This document shows positions 1 through 11,411 of a DNA stretch of 64,000 nt, piece after piece. Each line of letters starts with the position of its first letter. Position 1 is the stretch's first letter. The stretch is from Cycas panzhihuaensis (lineage: Eukaryota; Cycadophyta): positions 223,951,741-224,015,740 of the forward strand of contig CM041465.1 in assembly GCA_023213395.1 (NCBI GenBank), read 5' to 3'. A program made the translations under genes and the position numbers. Below the pieces are notes generated by a model. The model made no database searches. It was not told the origin of the DNA and saw nothing but the letters and a program-made list of their open reading frames with translations.

Positions 1-164
1 AGGTTGAAGATTATCTAAGTGGAGATTGACTTATGGACGTATTCACCAAGCTCAAACTAAAGATCGCTACATTGACATTCGTGCATATTTAGTAAAGTTA
101 TCCTTGAGAAAGGATGTATTCCAAAGGATAAATCTTATTACCCCACATTTACATTAAGAAGGGA
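1..164 (+). pseudogene. Copia RNase H tail and polypurine tract (element E0)
   Basis: This is the extreme 3' end of a Copia-type polyprotein that enters from outside the window. The motif DVFTK at 36-50 matches the C-terminal (V/A)D(I/V)FTK signature of Copia RNase H seen four more times in this window (E2, E3, E8 and, as ANIFAK, E4). Stops follow closely, so it is dead. A purine-rich stretch (attaagaaggga) ends directly at the LTR start at 165, which is the expected position of a plus-strand primer. The rest of the element lies upstream and is not visible. Confidence 0.6.
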
Positions 165-484
165 TGTTGGAATATGCTAATATACTAATTAATATAAAGT
201 GGGCCTATTTATATGCATAATATATAGGAGAATATTCTCAAGAGTAGTGACCTGATGGATGTAAAATGTAATTATATTTGGCACTTAAGATCTATAAATA
301 TAGATCAAAGTCCAACCTTATGTATGATCATTAGATTTATAATAATGTATAATATCATTATAGGTTTTTACTCATAAGGGTTTCCTATGGTAATTTAGTG
401 TCCTACATGATTTGTTTTTACTATGATTTGCCTGATGTAAAAGATCCTATTGAACTTGTTTGCTTACTTTTGTGTTTCCCAACA
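165..484 (+). mobile_element. 3' LTR of E0
   Basis: The segment begins TGTTGGAA and ends TTCCCAACA, a terminal inverted repeat typical of LTRs, directly after the polypurine tract. Length is 320 bp. Its 5' partner is outside the window, so no target-site duplication can be checked. It contains a TATA-like stretch (tctataaatatag) near 290. Confidence 0.75.
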
Positions 485-2439
485 AAAGGTCTTTTCTATA
501 GAGACTTATTTATAAGTATCCCAATAAGTAAATGAGTTATAAATGAATCCTAAAGTTTTATATTTAATAGGTTGGTACAACATATTAACCTCCTTTTCTT
601 TTCATGCTTTTTAACACCCAAGTTTGGCAGGTCCATATCTATATATTTGATGTTTTTAATAATTGGATAAGAGAACCTCTATTAGAATGGACAAAAAAAG
701 AAGTTATGAACTTTAAGAGGGAATATATGTAGATTTGACAAAGTTTTTCTTGGTAAAATGCAAGACCTTAAAAGAAGCAAAGGAGGAACATACAAGGCAA
801 GGGTAAGAAAATAAATTAGTGGTGATTATGTTCCTTTAAAATGAAAGGTATGTAGTAGGGGGAAAATTATGAGCCCCCAAAAGGGATCTCATTTCCTTTA
901 TATTGTAATAAATTTTTCCATATTGATTCCTATTCTAATTTATTTTATGAAGATTCTAAATTAGTTTAGCCTAGAAATATAAATGTGCAATGAGAATTTA
1001 AGTAATTATATTTATGTAATTTTTGTATAGATAAGTACCTTCACCAAAAGTGAAAGGAACCTGTCTTTATATAATTTGAAGGGAACTTATTTCCTTCATT
1101 TTTATGAAATGAATTCCCTTCAACTTTAGTGAAGTGAATTCCTTCTATTTAAATTTAGTAAAGGTAAGTTTGTTACTTCACTTTTTCTAAAGAGGGATTT
1201 TGAGGTTAGGAAAAAATCATGGTTAACATATAATCATGAAATGTAAATATACAATTAAGTTATTATGCATGTTATTTACTATGAATATGGTAAATAGTTA
1301 ATAGGGATAAAGATTTTACCTCCAAAGGTCTTCTTTTGATTATTTCATAGTTAAATCTCTAAGCCCATTGTATTAAGACAAAAGAAGTGTGATGCAATTG
1401 TAGGTGCATGCTTATGAGATAAGTTTCCTTCCATAGTTGGGATTTGAATGGATTTTTCTTTTGTAATTTGTTTTACTTAAAAGACCTAGTGATATAATTG
1501 CATAAGCTAGAATTTTATATGGAGTAATGTGATCATGGGAAATTTATAGGATTATTTAATTATGCATTTAATTTAGTAGCTATAGATTTTAAAATCTCCA
1601 CCATTCATAAGTTTATGAATCCTTAGTTTGATAAGGCCCCTCTAGGACAACTGAAGTCACCTAAGAAGGCTCATCAATTCTCATCACTACTTTAATTTCT
1701 ATTTATGAGAAAGCCATTAATGTTGAATTTGGGATAAAATGAAAGACATGTTATTAACTAGGATATTAATCTATTAATAACATATGTTTGATTTAGTCCT
1801 CAAATCTAAATTATGAAGTCTTACTTTACAACATCAGTCATTATCAAGTGATTTTAATTAGGTTATTTTCCTCTAAAGTGAAATAATTAAATCTTATATA
1901 ATGCTAACTATGGAGTTTCATGCTAATGAGGACTAAAAAGAAAATTTTTATATAGTATAAGTCATTATTTTCATGTTACGTGTATTGTGCCCAACATAGC
2001 AAACATTTTTCCTAATGTAAAATATGTTCCCTATATTAAATGTTTTCTTTCTAATTTATAAAATAAAATCACCAATATGGATATTATATGGCTAAGAACT
2101 CATCATTTCATTACAAAATTTTTATGATATATTCTATAAATAATAAAGAAACAATTATTGAAACTTAAATTACTTTAATATTTAAGAGATAAAAAATATA
2201 GAGATTTTTTTTATCGTGAAAAGAACCAGTGCCATATGTCATATGCAACAATTTAATCATTTATATTAAATTAGAAATTTTTATAATATTTTCCCTTTGT
2301 ATCTCATCTTTAAAAAATATTTGGAATGAAATCTCTCCTTAATAATCATATTAACTACTTTAGTTTCATTATATATGTACATTTTATTTATCACTAAAAT
2401 TCAAAAGGTATGGATATTATGTAGTTATCTTGACTACAG
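485..2439. other. AT-rich spacer without recognised gene
   Basis: No convincing reading frame, RNA gene or LTR pair is seen here. Around 1020-1200 there are several imperfect copies of a short motif around cttcacttttagtgaagtgaattcc that could pair as small hairpins. The stretch is probably decayed repeat DNA lying between E0 and the Gypsy element A. Confidence 0.5.
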
Positions 2440-2760
2440 TGCTTAACTGCTAATATATGTGACCATGGAACTTGACTGTTAGTAGTTCATGGTTAGTGGG
2501 AGTACTTGCCTCTTAACATTTGTGCATGGGCTACTTACCTTCTCCAATGGAATTCAATTAAGAGGCCTTCTTTGTCTTTATAAAGCCTTATTGGATGTTA
2601 GGTTCTATCTTTGGGATGCTCTACCTTGTTGTATTTAGGTGCACTATAGTGTAATATGTCGGTATTTTGATCTATAATCTACTATTTTTGGGTGAAATAA
2701 AAGTAATCTACTCTATTATTCATCTCATTATATTCTTTGATCTTTATTGATTTCTATTAT
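2440..2760 (+). repeat. Probable R-U5 part of the 5' LTR of Gypsy A
   Basis: Contains a TATA-like tctttataaagcc at about 2575 and a polyadenylation-like gaaataaaagtaatc at 2694, followed by a T-rich stretch. The part 2693-2752 is about 85% identical by eye to 59178-59241, which lies where the 3' LTR of the same element would be expected. The LTR start and end are not resolved. Confidence 0.45.
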
Positions 2761-4389
2761 TGAATGTTATATGGTCCTATTTTATGATAAATCCAAAGTT
2801 AAAGAGGGATTTAAGATATGTTTCATATGCCCTTTGCATATTGTCTTTTAATTTTATTATTTTCCTATGTTTATTTCATTTTTCCTTTTATACAATCACT
2901 TTGTTATGATAACAACACCCATCAAGAGATTATGCATGCACAGGTAACTTTGGTACTCCTAGTGAGGTTGACCTATTAATAAGGTATAGCATAAGAGTGC
3001 CAATGTGCTACAAGAAATTCTAAGGGCCATAAGGAGGCTAGAATAGACCTTGAGAAGGTGAGTTCCCCAGTTATAGAAGTTAAAACCCTTAGTTAAGATT
3101 TGTCATTTTTGGCTAAGCACATTTAGTGATAATCTAGCATGTAAAGTGAGGTTAGATATTCATTAGTACTTAGGCCTCAGATAGAACCATCTCAATGCTA
3201 ACTGTTACTAAAATAAAGAATATGCTTCATGAACATAAAATTTTATGATTATTACCAATTTAGTTTGATCACCCTACCGAAAACAACTATCTTTCTCATA
3301 ATTTAATGTTTGTAATTAAAACCCTCATAAATAGTCTCTACATAATTGTTTTTTTTTTTGCTATTCTTTAATAGTCATATTATAATAAGGGTGCCACACC
3401 CTTTATTTTTCACTAAGTCATTTTCAATCTATAATTTTATAGACAAATGGAATATAAACACCTTGGTGGGCCCTACGTCTAATCTTTTATGTAGGTTCTT
3501 AGTTACATCATTTTGATGACAACATTATAGCCATCAAAGTATACTAGATTAACTATTTACATAGATTCTTTGAGAAAATAGCCTAAATATATCCCTCTTA
3601 GGTTTTCTTATAATTTGGGGTTAACATGATTTAAGCATCTCACCCTCCTTCACCCTAATATTTTTAAATTAATCTCCAATTTTTAATACCTATTCTTCAT
3701 ACCTAATCCTTTATCTTCTAATCATCATTCTTCATATCTAGTTCTCCTTCTTTTAATCTATTTCTCTAAGTTCACACACACCATCACTTCTATTTTCCAC
3801 CATAGATCCTAATACTATAGACTAAATAACTACCTTATAATCCTAATACACCACTAAAAATAATAACATCACTAACCTATTCACTAAAATCATGAATCTA
3901 ATTCATCTAGAAACTCTCTCATGCCACCCCGGCCCACAACATGTTAGTACCTACTTCACCATAAAATTATCATTCTCACCTTTAATCATAACCTCAACCA
4001 TAAGTTTTCCCATAGTTAGATTGATAAGCTAGAGTCCTACTTTTCACTCATCCCCATGTCCTTTGATGACTAATTGAACTTTGTCCTTATCCACCTCAAA
4101 TATAAACCTCATCATTAGTATCGATGGTGATAGTGAGAGAACCCAATTAGTCATACTTGGGATTTATTATGTACATATTTCATTGATTAGTATGAATATA
4201 CATGGAGCTAATCATTCTTTAGCTAGCTTGTTTGCCTCAAGTAAATAACATCAATACAAGTCTACATCAACAAATTTTAGGTACTATAAAGTTAGGTGAC
4301 CTGAACTCTCAATCAACAAATACTCATTAATATATATGTCTATAGAATCAAGGATAATATCCAAATACACATCACAATAGTCCCATGTA
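2761..4389 (+). pseudogene. Gypsy A leader and decayed gag
   Basis: Only short readable pieces remain, for example a stretch near 3010-3110 (QEILRAIRRLE-like) that resembles a gag coiled segment. Many stops and frame changes make domain limits unassignable. Assigned to gag by position between the LTR and the better-preserved gag-protease junction downstream. Confidence 0.35.
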
Positions 4390-5020
4390 CTAACCTCGAG
4401 AAGGCCATCTTCATGGCCAAAGTTGTTAAAGATGAGTTTATAGTAGAGTATCCAATTATCCCTTAATAAGGTTCAACTTTCTAACTAATACCCTTATCTT
4501 ACAGATCTATAGAAATAGTAATTAAATGATTCTTAATATCTAGTAGCATACCAATCTATATATCCTCTTTGTGTGCTTCTACATAAAGTGAATCGATGAT
4601 AAGAGGTCAACCTCTATATTAAGTGCTCAGAGAAGTGGAATTTAGAATCACTTATAAAGCTAAACATATGGTCTTTACCATTGATCCTAAACTCCCTATT
4701 AATGATGAATCTAACTCAAAACATGATTTACCCAGGGTAACCCCCCAAAAGTTGCCTTTAGATTCTAAACCCATTATCTCCTTAGTCATTATCTCCTCTA
4801 CCTCCTGCCTTGAAACTCTAAGAATCAAAATTACACTCTAAATTCCTAATAACCATCCTCATTGATGGTGGTGCATCATTTAAATTTATTGACATTGGTT
4901 TTAACCATCGATTAAGCCTATATATTATCCTTAAAACTAACTTTACTTGCTTTTTACCTAGTTATAATACCTTACATTATGTAGGAACAATAGAAAATCT
5001 TTACATTTAAATAGGCATAT
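4390..5020 (+). pseudogene. Gypsy A gag C-terminus and aspartic protease, 5' part
   Basis: Reads LEKAIFMAKV near 4400, like the gag segment that precedes the zinc knuckle in plant Gypsy elements, then an open stretch (4623-4841) with PIISLVIISS-(8)-LRIKITL, matching the region just before Gypsy protease (ISLHAISG...MRIKG). The protease core follows in a shifted frame: LIDGGASFKFID, where the catalytic D-S/T-G reads D-G-G. The frame is interrupted at 5020 by E1 and continues at 11144 (FDFYALPIKGSN-IVRVQWL). The change in the active site and the stops show it is inactive. Confidence 0.65.
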
Positions 5021-5417
5021 TATAGGAAAAAATATTGTAGGAGAACATGGCAGAACATATATAAAAATCACATAGATCAATATTTCATCATAGCATCATA
5101 GCTTCAACATGAAAGTACTTTGTATTCAATCCATATTGTAGTGAAGAGTAATACAAATATCCAATATTGGTGGTATCTAAAGATACAAAGGTTGCACACC
5201 CCTCAATATTTATAATTTTTAGGGAGGAGGGAAACTTCTCAACCCCTGAAATTTAAATTAACAATAAAATAATGCTAATTTAACTCAAATGAAACTAACT
5301 CAAATTAACATTAACTTACCTACACATGTTGAGTGCCCACATATGTAAATTGAGGTTGATGAGGTGTATAATCCTGGTTGGAAGGTAAGAGTGGAGTGAT
5401 GACAATTAACTCTAATA
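5021..5417 (-). repeat. 3' LTR of E1
   Basis: Aligns end to end with 10743-11138. Its terminal TG/CA have decayed (plus-strand start TATAGG versus TGTAGG, end CTAATA versus CCAACA), all transitions. An adjacent polypurine tract on its 59-bp-lower-strand upstream side (5418-5433) fixes the orientation. Confidence 0.88.
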
Positions 5418-5433
5418 TTCTCCCCCTTAATAG
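5418..5433 (-). other. Polypurine tract of E1
   Basis: On the minus strand this reads ctattaagggggagaa immediately before the LTR start, the expected primer site for plus-strand DNA synthesis. Confidence 0.8.
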
Positions 5434-6160
5434 TCATCACAAACACTTGTATATTCTCTTTGAACTTATGAAATTTGTATTTGAAAAAAACTTTAAAATT
5501 CTGATCTTTATCAACTTGCTTCAACCCTCTTGCAAAATATATCTCTTTACCAAGGAGTGATGCAAAAAATCTGTAAGTAAATAAAACTTGATGTAAATGT
5601 AGATGAATAGCTATAATTTTAACTTTGTCAACTAGAACATTAAGAAGGCTTTGAACTTAAACTTTATCTTTTGTAGTCTTAATGCTATGAACAATTGTCA
5701 TATCATACGATTCATTCTTCGTCATATCATCATATTCATTCTCCCCCTTAAATAGAGGATCAGGTACTTGTGTAACAAGTTGATCCTATATTTGATCTGA
5801 ATCTTCATAGGTGTTGTCATTATGATTCACTTGTTCTATCACCTGTCTCACATGCTCATTAAAAATATTGTCAAATACATTAAAGGAAACTCCCCTATAC
5901 GTGGAAATCAATACATCCCAAACATATTTAGAAGTAGTTAATTCACAAACCTTTGAAAAAATATCATCATTCATAATGCAAAATAATAAACCTAATGCTT
6001 CACTGTCCTTTCTAAAATTTTCTTTAATACTTAGATCACATTCATATTGTAAATATTTTAGAAGATCATGTTCAATAAAATAGTCTTGCATAGTCTAGTG
6101 CCATAATAAAAAATTATGCCCATCAAATATAGGAAATTATGTCATTTTATCAAAAAACTT
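5434..6160 (-). pseudogene. Copia-type gag remnant of E1
   Basis: Minus-strand translation contains F-P-I-F-D-G-H-N-F-L-L-W near 6150, followed by an open stretch 6091-5786 beginning MQDYFIEHDLLKYLQ. This matches the N-terminal gag layout of plant Copia elements (FDG-NF--W--M-DYL---L, then the UBN2-type domain ending in W-(D/E)-L---Y-G; here VWDVLISTYRG). The interrupting codons are stops where Gln or Arg would be usual. After about 120 residues the match fades into a lysine-rich tail that runs to the polypurine tract. No zinc knuckle is seen. Confidence 0.6.
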
Positions 6161-7759
6161 TAGTACATACAATGTATGCTTTTACCAAATCAAATAAAGT
6201 CAATAAGTGACTAAACTTATATGATGTCAAATATACTTTTCAAAAGAAATGTAATGTCTTTTGAAAATAAATAAACTAAATGCAGCCTCTATAGGTACAA
6301 TAAGGAAATAAACTTTTTAATAATGATAAAAAAAACTTTTTAATAAGTATGCCTTTGGAATAATCTTTGAGATAAAGTGAATATAAGATCAAATTTGAAT
6401 GTAATAAATATTCTTTTTGCAATACAAATCTGAAATGTAACTTTGATGATGGAAAAATAATTCTTAACCTTTTAATTTTTCAAATGAACAAATATAAACT
6501 TTCAATGCAATAAATGCTTTGCCTTGATGAAAATATATAATGTTAAAACTAAAATATATATGAGTATTTTTCACTTTGAAATATAACAAATATGAAGAAA
6601 TTTTTGAACAAAAAAATATTATACTCCTTAAAAGAAAGGTTTAAAGGATAATCTCAAGTTTGGTTACTTCAAAAGTATGCTAAACGATGTCAGAATAATA
6701 TGAAACTTGACCAGTATGTAGATTAATGAAATATAAATCCAATAGAATTGATCGTTTTGAAAATGGGTTCCTACAAGTTAAGTTTTGATGATCCAAAGAT
6801 ATAGGCCTCCCTTTGAGGCATAACAGGAGCAGGGAGCTCAAAAAAGCATAAAAATGCTAATAAAACTTTATAAAATACTAAAAAAATGATTAAATATTAT
6901 TTAGAAGACTACTCAATGTACTTTAAGTTGAAAATTTTTGAGAAATATATATATATATGTGTGTAAAAATGGTAGGTTGGAGGTAATTAAGTACCTCTAT
7001 TTTGAGCGATTTAAAAATTAGTAAAAATATGTTAAAACGTATAAAAAAAAAACTATGTCAGATCGAAGAGAATTGAGTCAGATTCCCAACGAAACTAATG
7101 GAACTAAATTCTGATACAAAATAGAGAAGTTATAGTAGAAATAGCAACAGGTACCTTTATGGTAAAATGTTAAGAAAAAGGTTGAAAACCACTAAAGTGC
7201 CACTTTCGACGATTAAAATAATGATCAAAATAAATTCTAAAAAATAAAATAAATAGTTGGTAATGAAGTTTATTAAACGTATATCACTATAGAATAAATC
7301 TAGGTAGAAAATAGTTTTCCAGTAATAAAATATAATCAGTTTAAAAAGTGATTTTGTAAAACGTTTTAACAAGGCTAAAAAAATGACTGATTGACTTTAA
7401 ATTGACTGAAATATGATTAAATCAGTACCTAATTGGTCATATGACAAGTCAAAATTGATTTATAAAAAATTTCTTATGCAATGAAACTAGTTTCATTAGA
7501 AACTGATGACCTAGTTAGGAGTTATGGCAAAATTTTGCTAGTAACCCTATGTAAATTTTTTTTTTTTAATTAAAATAAATAAAATTAAAAATAAAAAAAG
7601 AAAGTTTTATGAAAAAGTGACTTGACCCTTTTTTAGATCAATTATGGTCATGTAAAGAAGAATGTGACCGAGGGCTAAAAGTGTGAGGGGCTTAAGTGTT
7701 TTAAACAAGGATCTTAAACTATTATACAATATAAATTAATTTTTAAAAACTTTATAAAA
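6161..7759 (-). other. E1 internal A/T-rich region without recognised gene
   Basis: Between the gag remnant and the captured block (minus-strand order) lies 1.6 kb of very A-rich plus-strand sequence with short homopolymers. No domain was recognised on either strand. Confidence 0.5.
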
Positions 7760-8523
7760 GATAAATAATAAAAAAAAGTATGATATGCCATCGCTGCATT
7801 GCATGAATATGCAGATGGCAAAGACAGATCAGAGTTGGTGAATAATGGCTTGATGGCAATGCAGTAGGCACGAGAGATTATTGAGGACAGCATTGGAGAG
7901 ATTACTAACAACGGTCGTTCTGGTAATCACGAGTATCTATGTTCAAAATATTAAAAAAATATAAGAACAGTTCTTAGGGTTCACACTACATGGTATTGCA
8001 ACCCCAGCAAATCGTGGATTCTAAAATTTTTATAATTTGATTTAATTAATTAAAACTTTTATCAATAAAAGATAAAAGATTTGAATCAAATGGCGTCATT
8101 TGTGGCTGCACCACTGATGCACTGTTATGGCTGTGGAGACACCGCTTCACTCATAGAGGAACCAAAGAGGGGCTGCAGACTATCATTTTGAGAGAGACGC
8201 TGAATGTACAGTTATCCACTAGCCGCCATGGATAGCAGAGTGGGTGGTAGATCACCCTAATACGTACAGCTATTACTAGGTTAACTCTAGATTGAGTCGC
8301 GAAATAAACTATCCAAAAGCTTTAGTTTTTCAGCTATGAAGAAGGAGAAGGGAGTGCAGACAACTGCTCCACATGTCTTCAAAGATTTGATTCCGTCATA
8401 CCAGTGAGGATTTAGTTAAAGACTTGGATTGATTCATCATAGTCATGGATACGATTTCCACCTGTGAGTTTTTTTTTTTTTTTTAACAATATGAACCCTT
8501 TGTTGGCTTCTTTATAAGAGGAG

Positions 8524-8724
8524 TTGTCGTGGTTGAAGGCCAAGGGTTATTATAGTCTGGGAGGGTCTATTCTAGATTTCAACGAAATACTTGATCTTAG
8601 ATATTTAAATCTGAACTATAATGGACTAATAGGCAATATATCATCACATAGGCTTTCCCAGAACATTACTATCATTGATCTATCCACAATAAACTTAGAA
8701 TACATACGTGTCAATTGGAGTTTG
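8524..8724 (+). pseudogene. Leucine-rich-repeat fragment (receptor-like)
   Basis: Translation gives two consecutive LRR units: ILDLRYLNLNYNGLIGNIS followed by LSQNITIIDLS, matching the plant extracellular LRR consensus L--L-LS-N-L-G-IP. It is preceded by WLKAKGYYSLGG, also usual in such ectodomains (W then LxxSGW-like spacing). It starts and ends without signal peptide, transmembrane segment or kinase, so it is only a fragment. Orientation is opposite to the host element E1. Which LRR protein it came from cannot be told. Confidence 0.6.
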
Positions 8725-8742
8725 TGCATAATCCTCAGGTTT

Positions 8743-8954
8743 TTCTTTTTGTGAGAATGAGGCCATTGACGAGGGTGCTGAGATGAAGCTAAGACAAAGT
8801 CAAACAAAAAGAAGAATAGGAGGTTGAAGATGAAGGAGGTTAGGAAAAACCCATGCCAAGTTTTTATCATAGGCCACCAGCCACTAGGAAGCAATGCCAC
8901 AAAAACTGAGCTGAAGAGAATACCTACAACGTGTGCAAAATCACCAAAGCTCAA
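8743..8954 (-). pseudogene. Hydrophobic membrane-protein fragment, unrecognised
   Basis: About 70 codons open on the minus strand, beginning SFGDFAHVVGILFS and ending SQHPRQWPHSH. Two hydrophobic stretches (residues about 8-24 and 35-55) look like membrane helices, joined by a loop with GWWPMIKTWH. The amino-acid composition and the lack of low complexity suggest a former exon rather than a chance frame, and the next 40 codons are antisense to the LRR fragment. The family is not recognised. It is sense with respect to E1. Confidence 0.45.
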
Positions 8955-8960
8955 AGTTTA

Positions 8961-9439
8961 GAAATATCTTTGTTATTCATACTTTGAACAGCTAAAGAAA
9001 TAGAATGTCAATGTGGTGCTAAGGACACAAATATATAATATTTTCTTTCAACAACGTTTGATTATTTTCTTGTATCACTTTCCTTTGAATTAATAATAAA
9101 AAATTAATACCTATAGTTTTGATTTCTTCTGAAAATAAAATTGGAACATCTGCTCTCATTAATGATTCGTTGTATGAAAGATAAAAGAGAGTGCTTCTGT
9201 ATCTGTGAATGTTATTTTATCTTATGTCATCTTTTATGTTCTAAAAAACTCAAGATTGTTAAGCACATCTAGCTTTTTAAAACCAAGAATTTTTTTAAAT
9301 ATTGGGGTTTAAGTTGTTTCAAACATATTCTACCAACAATAACAAAGACATACAATAATACAAGTATACTTTGAGGTTTCACAAAAGAAATCTTCAAATA
9401 ATAATAGTCAACAATATTTAATGGAAGAATATAACCATA
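8961..9439. other. E1 internal spacer without recognised gene
   Basis: A/T-rich sequence between the captured block and the tandem repeats. No feature recognised. Confidence 0.4.
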
Positions 9440-10500
9440 CAGTAGAGTCACAATGAAAAAATTTTCAAATATTTTGAAGAAAGTATATCAAAAAAAATGC
9501 TTATGTATTTGTATTTAAAAATTTTTAAATATATGAAGTAAATATATCACAAAAAGGTGTTTAAATCTTAAAAAAAATATGAAGAACTTGGTAAATGTAA
9601 CTGTAGCTGACTTGTAGAAATGAGATCTATTGTTATGCTTCTCCATAAGGCTAAATATGCCTAAAAGAATTACAGATCTATAAAAAAACTTGAAAATATA
9701 GTCAAATATATGATAAAAATTATAGATCTGAAATGAAATATAGCATATCATAGCCAAATGTGACAAATCTAAAATAAATATACCAGAAAATGTTGTAATA
9801 ATTCCTAAAATAAGCAGATATGTACTAAATGTAGTAGAAAATATTGAAAAAAATTGATAAAATAAGTAGATCTAAAAATTATATGCCAAATCTGAAAGAA
9901 AACTTGATAAATATTGTAGATTTTAAGTTAAATATTGCAGATCTGACGTAAGTATAGCAAATCTGAAAAATATAAGGCAGATCTTGAAAAAATATAGCTC
10001 AAATCTAAGAAAAAACTTGAGTAAATATTGTATGCAGCCGCAATCCTTTACAGATCTAAAAAATATTTGATAAATACACAAAAATCTACTTGAAAAATGC
10101 CAAATATTTAATAACAAAAATATAGATCTAAGAAAATATATCACAAATATGAAGAAAATTTGCATAATATATAGCTTGCTACTGATCTCCTTCATAAATC
10201 TGCATAAATATTAGATAAATAAGTAGAAATATTCTTAAAAATAGTCAAATATATGATAAGATGTGCAGATCTGAAAAAATATAACTTAGATCTGAAAAAA
10301 CCTTTGAAAAAATATAGCTTGTAGCTTAAATCCTTCATAAATCTACCCAAATCTGTGAAAAAAGCTGAAATATCTCTATTATTTGTCAAATATAACTTAA
10401 TAATAAGTAAATCTTGATGAAAAATATATGAAACTTGCTGAAAAAATTTGTAAAAAATAAATATAACCAGTATTTTGCTTGTGAGCAAATCTGCTTCAAA
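9440..10500 (-). repeat. Degenerate tandem repeats around AGATCTGAAAAA
   Basis: About 1 kb in which the motif (gc)agatctgaaaaaatata(gc), in many decayed forms, recurs roughly every 25-45 bp on the plus strand (for example 9939, 9977, 10050, 10266, 10290). The repeats form the leader between the primer-binding-site array and the captured block of E1. Reading frames through it are phenylalanine-rich artefacts of the repeat and are not genes. Confidence 0.7.
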
Positions 10501-10557
10501 AAATGTCAATAAATCTTGTTACTCTTCAAAGAAACTTCAGCAGGCCAGCAATCATTT

Positions 10558-10742
10558 GCTTTGGTACCAAATGTAGGAAAAAATAATGGAGCCCCAAGTA
10601 GCTCTAATACTAAATGTAGAAAAATTTTATTGTAGCCCCAAGTAGCTCTGATACCAAATGTTGGAAAAAATATGTAGGCCCAAATGCTCTGATACCAAAT
10701 GTAGGAAAAAATAATGGAGTCCCAAGTAGCTCTGATACCAAA
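10558..10742 (-). repeat. Five-fold array of tRNA-Met primer-binding sites of E1
   Basis: On the minus strand the sequence TTTGGTATCAGAGC (PBS for initiator tRNA-Met) occurs five times, with plus-strand starts at 10729, 10686, 10645, 10601 and 10558, spaced 41-44 bp. Each PBS is preceded by a copy of the LTR terminus (TTTTTTCC(T/A)ACA). The three nearest the LTR read GGTATCAGAGC perfectly; the distal ones carry changes (AGTATTAGAGC, GGTACCAAAGC). The repeat unit is thus LTR-end plus PBS plus about 18 bp of leader (CTACTTGGG-(G/A)-CTCCATTA). Confidence 0.88.
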
Positions 10743-11138
10743 TGTAGGAAAAAATATTATAGGAGAATATCGCAGAATATATACAAAAATCGCATAGATC
10801 AATATTACATCATAGCATCATAGCTTCAACATCAAAGTACTTTGTATTCAATCCATATTGTAGTGAAGAGTAATACAAAGTTTAATATTGGTGGTGTCTA
10901 AAGATACCAGGGTTGTACACCCCTCAATATTTATAATTTTGGGGGAGGAGGAAAACTCTTCAACCCTTGAAATTTAAATTAACAATAAGATAATGCTAAC
11001 TTAACTTAAATGAAACTAATTCAAATTAACATTAACTTACCTACACATGTTGAGCACCCACATGTGTAAATTGAGGTTGATGAGGTGTACAATCCTAGTT
11101 AGAAGGTAGGAGTAGAGTGATGACAATTAACTCCAACA
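10743..11138 (-). repeat. 5' LTR of E1
   Basis: Minus strand begins TGTTGGAGTTAATTG and ends TTCCTACA, next to the PBS array. It pairs with 5021-5417 and is followed by the TSD CATAT. Confidence 0.9.
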
Positions 11139-11406
11139 CATATATCACATAGTTTTAGACTTTTATGCCCTTCCTATTAAGGGATCAAATACCATTGTAA
11201 GAGTCCAGTGGTTACAAACTCATAAGCTCCATAAAATTTAGCCATCTCTTTATAAACCCATCTCCCCTAAGCAAATATAGAAACAACTAAACAATATCTT
11301 AGAATTCATAGCTTATCTCAATAATATTGAAGTTATACCTTCCACTCACCTTGACATTTAATGACTTCTCACTCAATATCAATCTAGATTCACTTCTCTT
11401 CCTTTT
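11139..11406 (+). pseudogene. Gypsy A protease C-terminus and linker
   Basis: Continues the frame broken by E1: FDFYALPIKGSNTIV-VQWLQTHK, matching the conserved F---LP--G-DIVLGVQWL stretch at the end of Gypsy protease. A linker follows with YQSRFTSLPFRP, resembling the proline-rich segment (LPP-R) just before Gypsy RT. The frame is then cut by E2 and resumes at 31442. Confidence 0.65.
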
Positions 11407-11411
11407 CGACC

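Larger units (their letters stand above)
7760..8960. other. GC-richer captured block inside E1
   Basis: Base composition changes visibly here compared with the A/T-rich DNA on both sides; restriction-like GC words (ggctgcagac, ctagccgccatgg) cluster at 8100-8260. The block holds an LRR-like plus-strand fragment and a hydrophobic minus-strand frame (next entries), plus a small open frame at 8090-8191 starting ATGGCGTCATTTG that is not recognised. Position inside a pol-less retroelement suggests transduced host DNA, as known for gene-capturing plant LTR elements; this is inference. Confidence 0.55.
5021..11138 (-). mobile_element. E1: pol-less LTR retrotransposon in Gypsy protease
   Basis: Two LTRs of 396-397 bp (10743-11138 as 5' LTR and 5021-5417 as 3' LTR on the minus strand) are flanked by a perfect 5-bp target-site duplication, CATAT at 5016-5020 and 11139-11143. 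Read on the minus strand the order is 5' LTR, five tandem primer-binding sites, a 1-kb degenerate A/T tandem repeat, a GC-richer block with host-gene-like fragments, a Copia-type gag remnant, polypurine tract, 3' LTR. No protease, integrase or RT was found in 5.3 kb of internal sequence, so it is non-autonomous. Excision restores the Gypsy protease frame. Confidence 0.88.

Noticed and set aside
9269-10509. Phe/Ile-rich minus-strand frames of 60-105 codons
   Set aside because: They come from the A/T-rich tandem repeat of E1; the same motif repeats in each frame and no domain is present.
10558-10742. CRISPR-like array (regular 43-bp units)
   Set aside because: Units include the LTR terminus and a tRNA-Met PBS and lie right at an LTR in a plant retroelement; there are no unique spacers between constant repeats.
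10506-10802. 98-codon minus-strand frame with repeated FFPTFGIRA
   Set aside because: It is the translation of the repeated LTR-end plus PBS units, not a protein gene.
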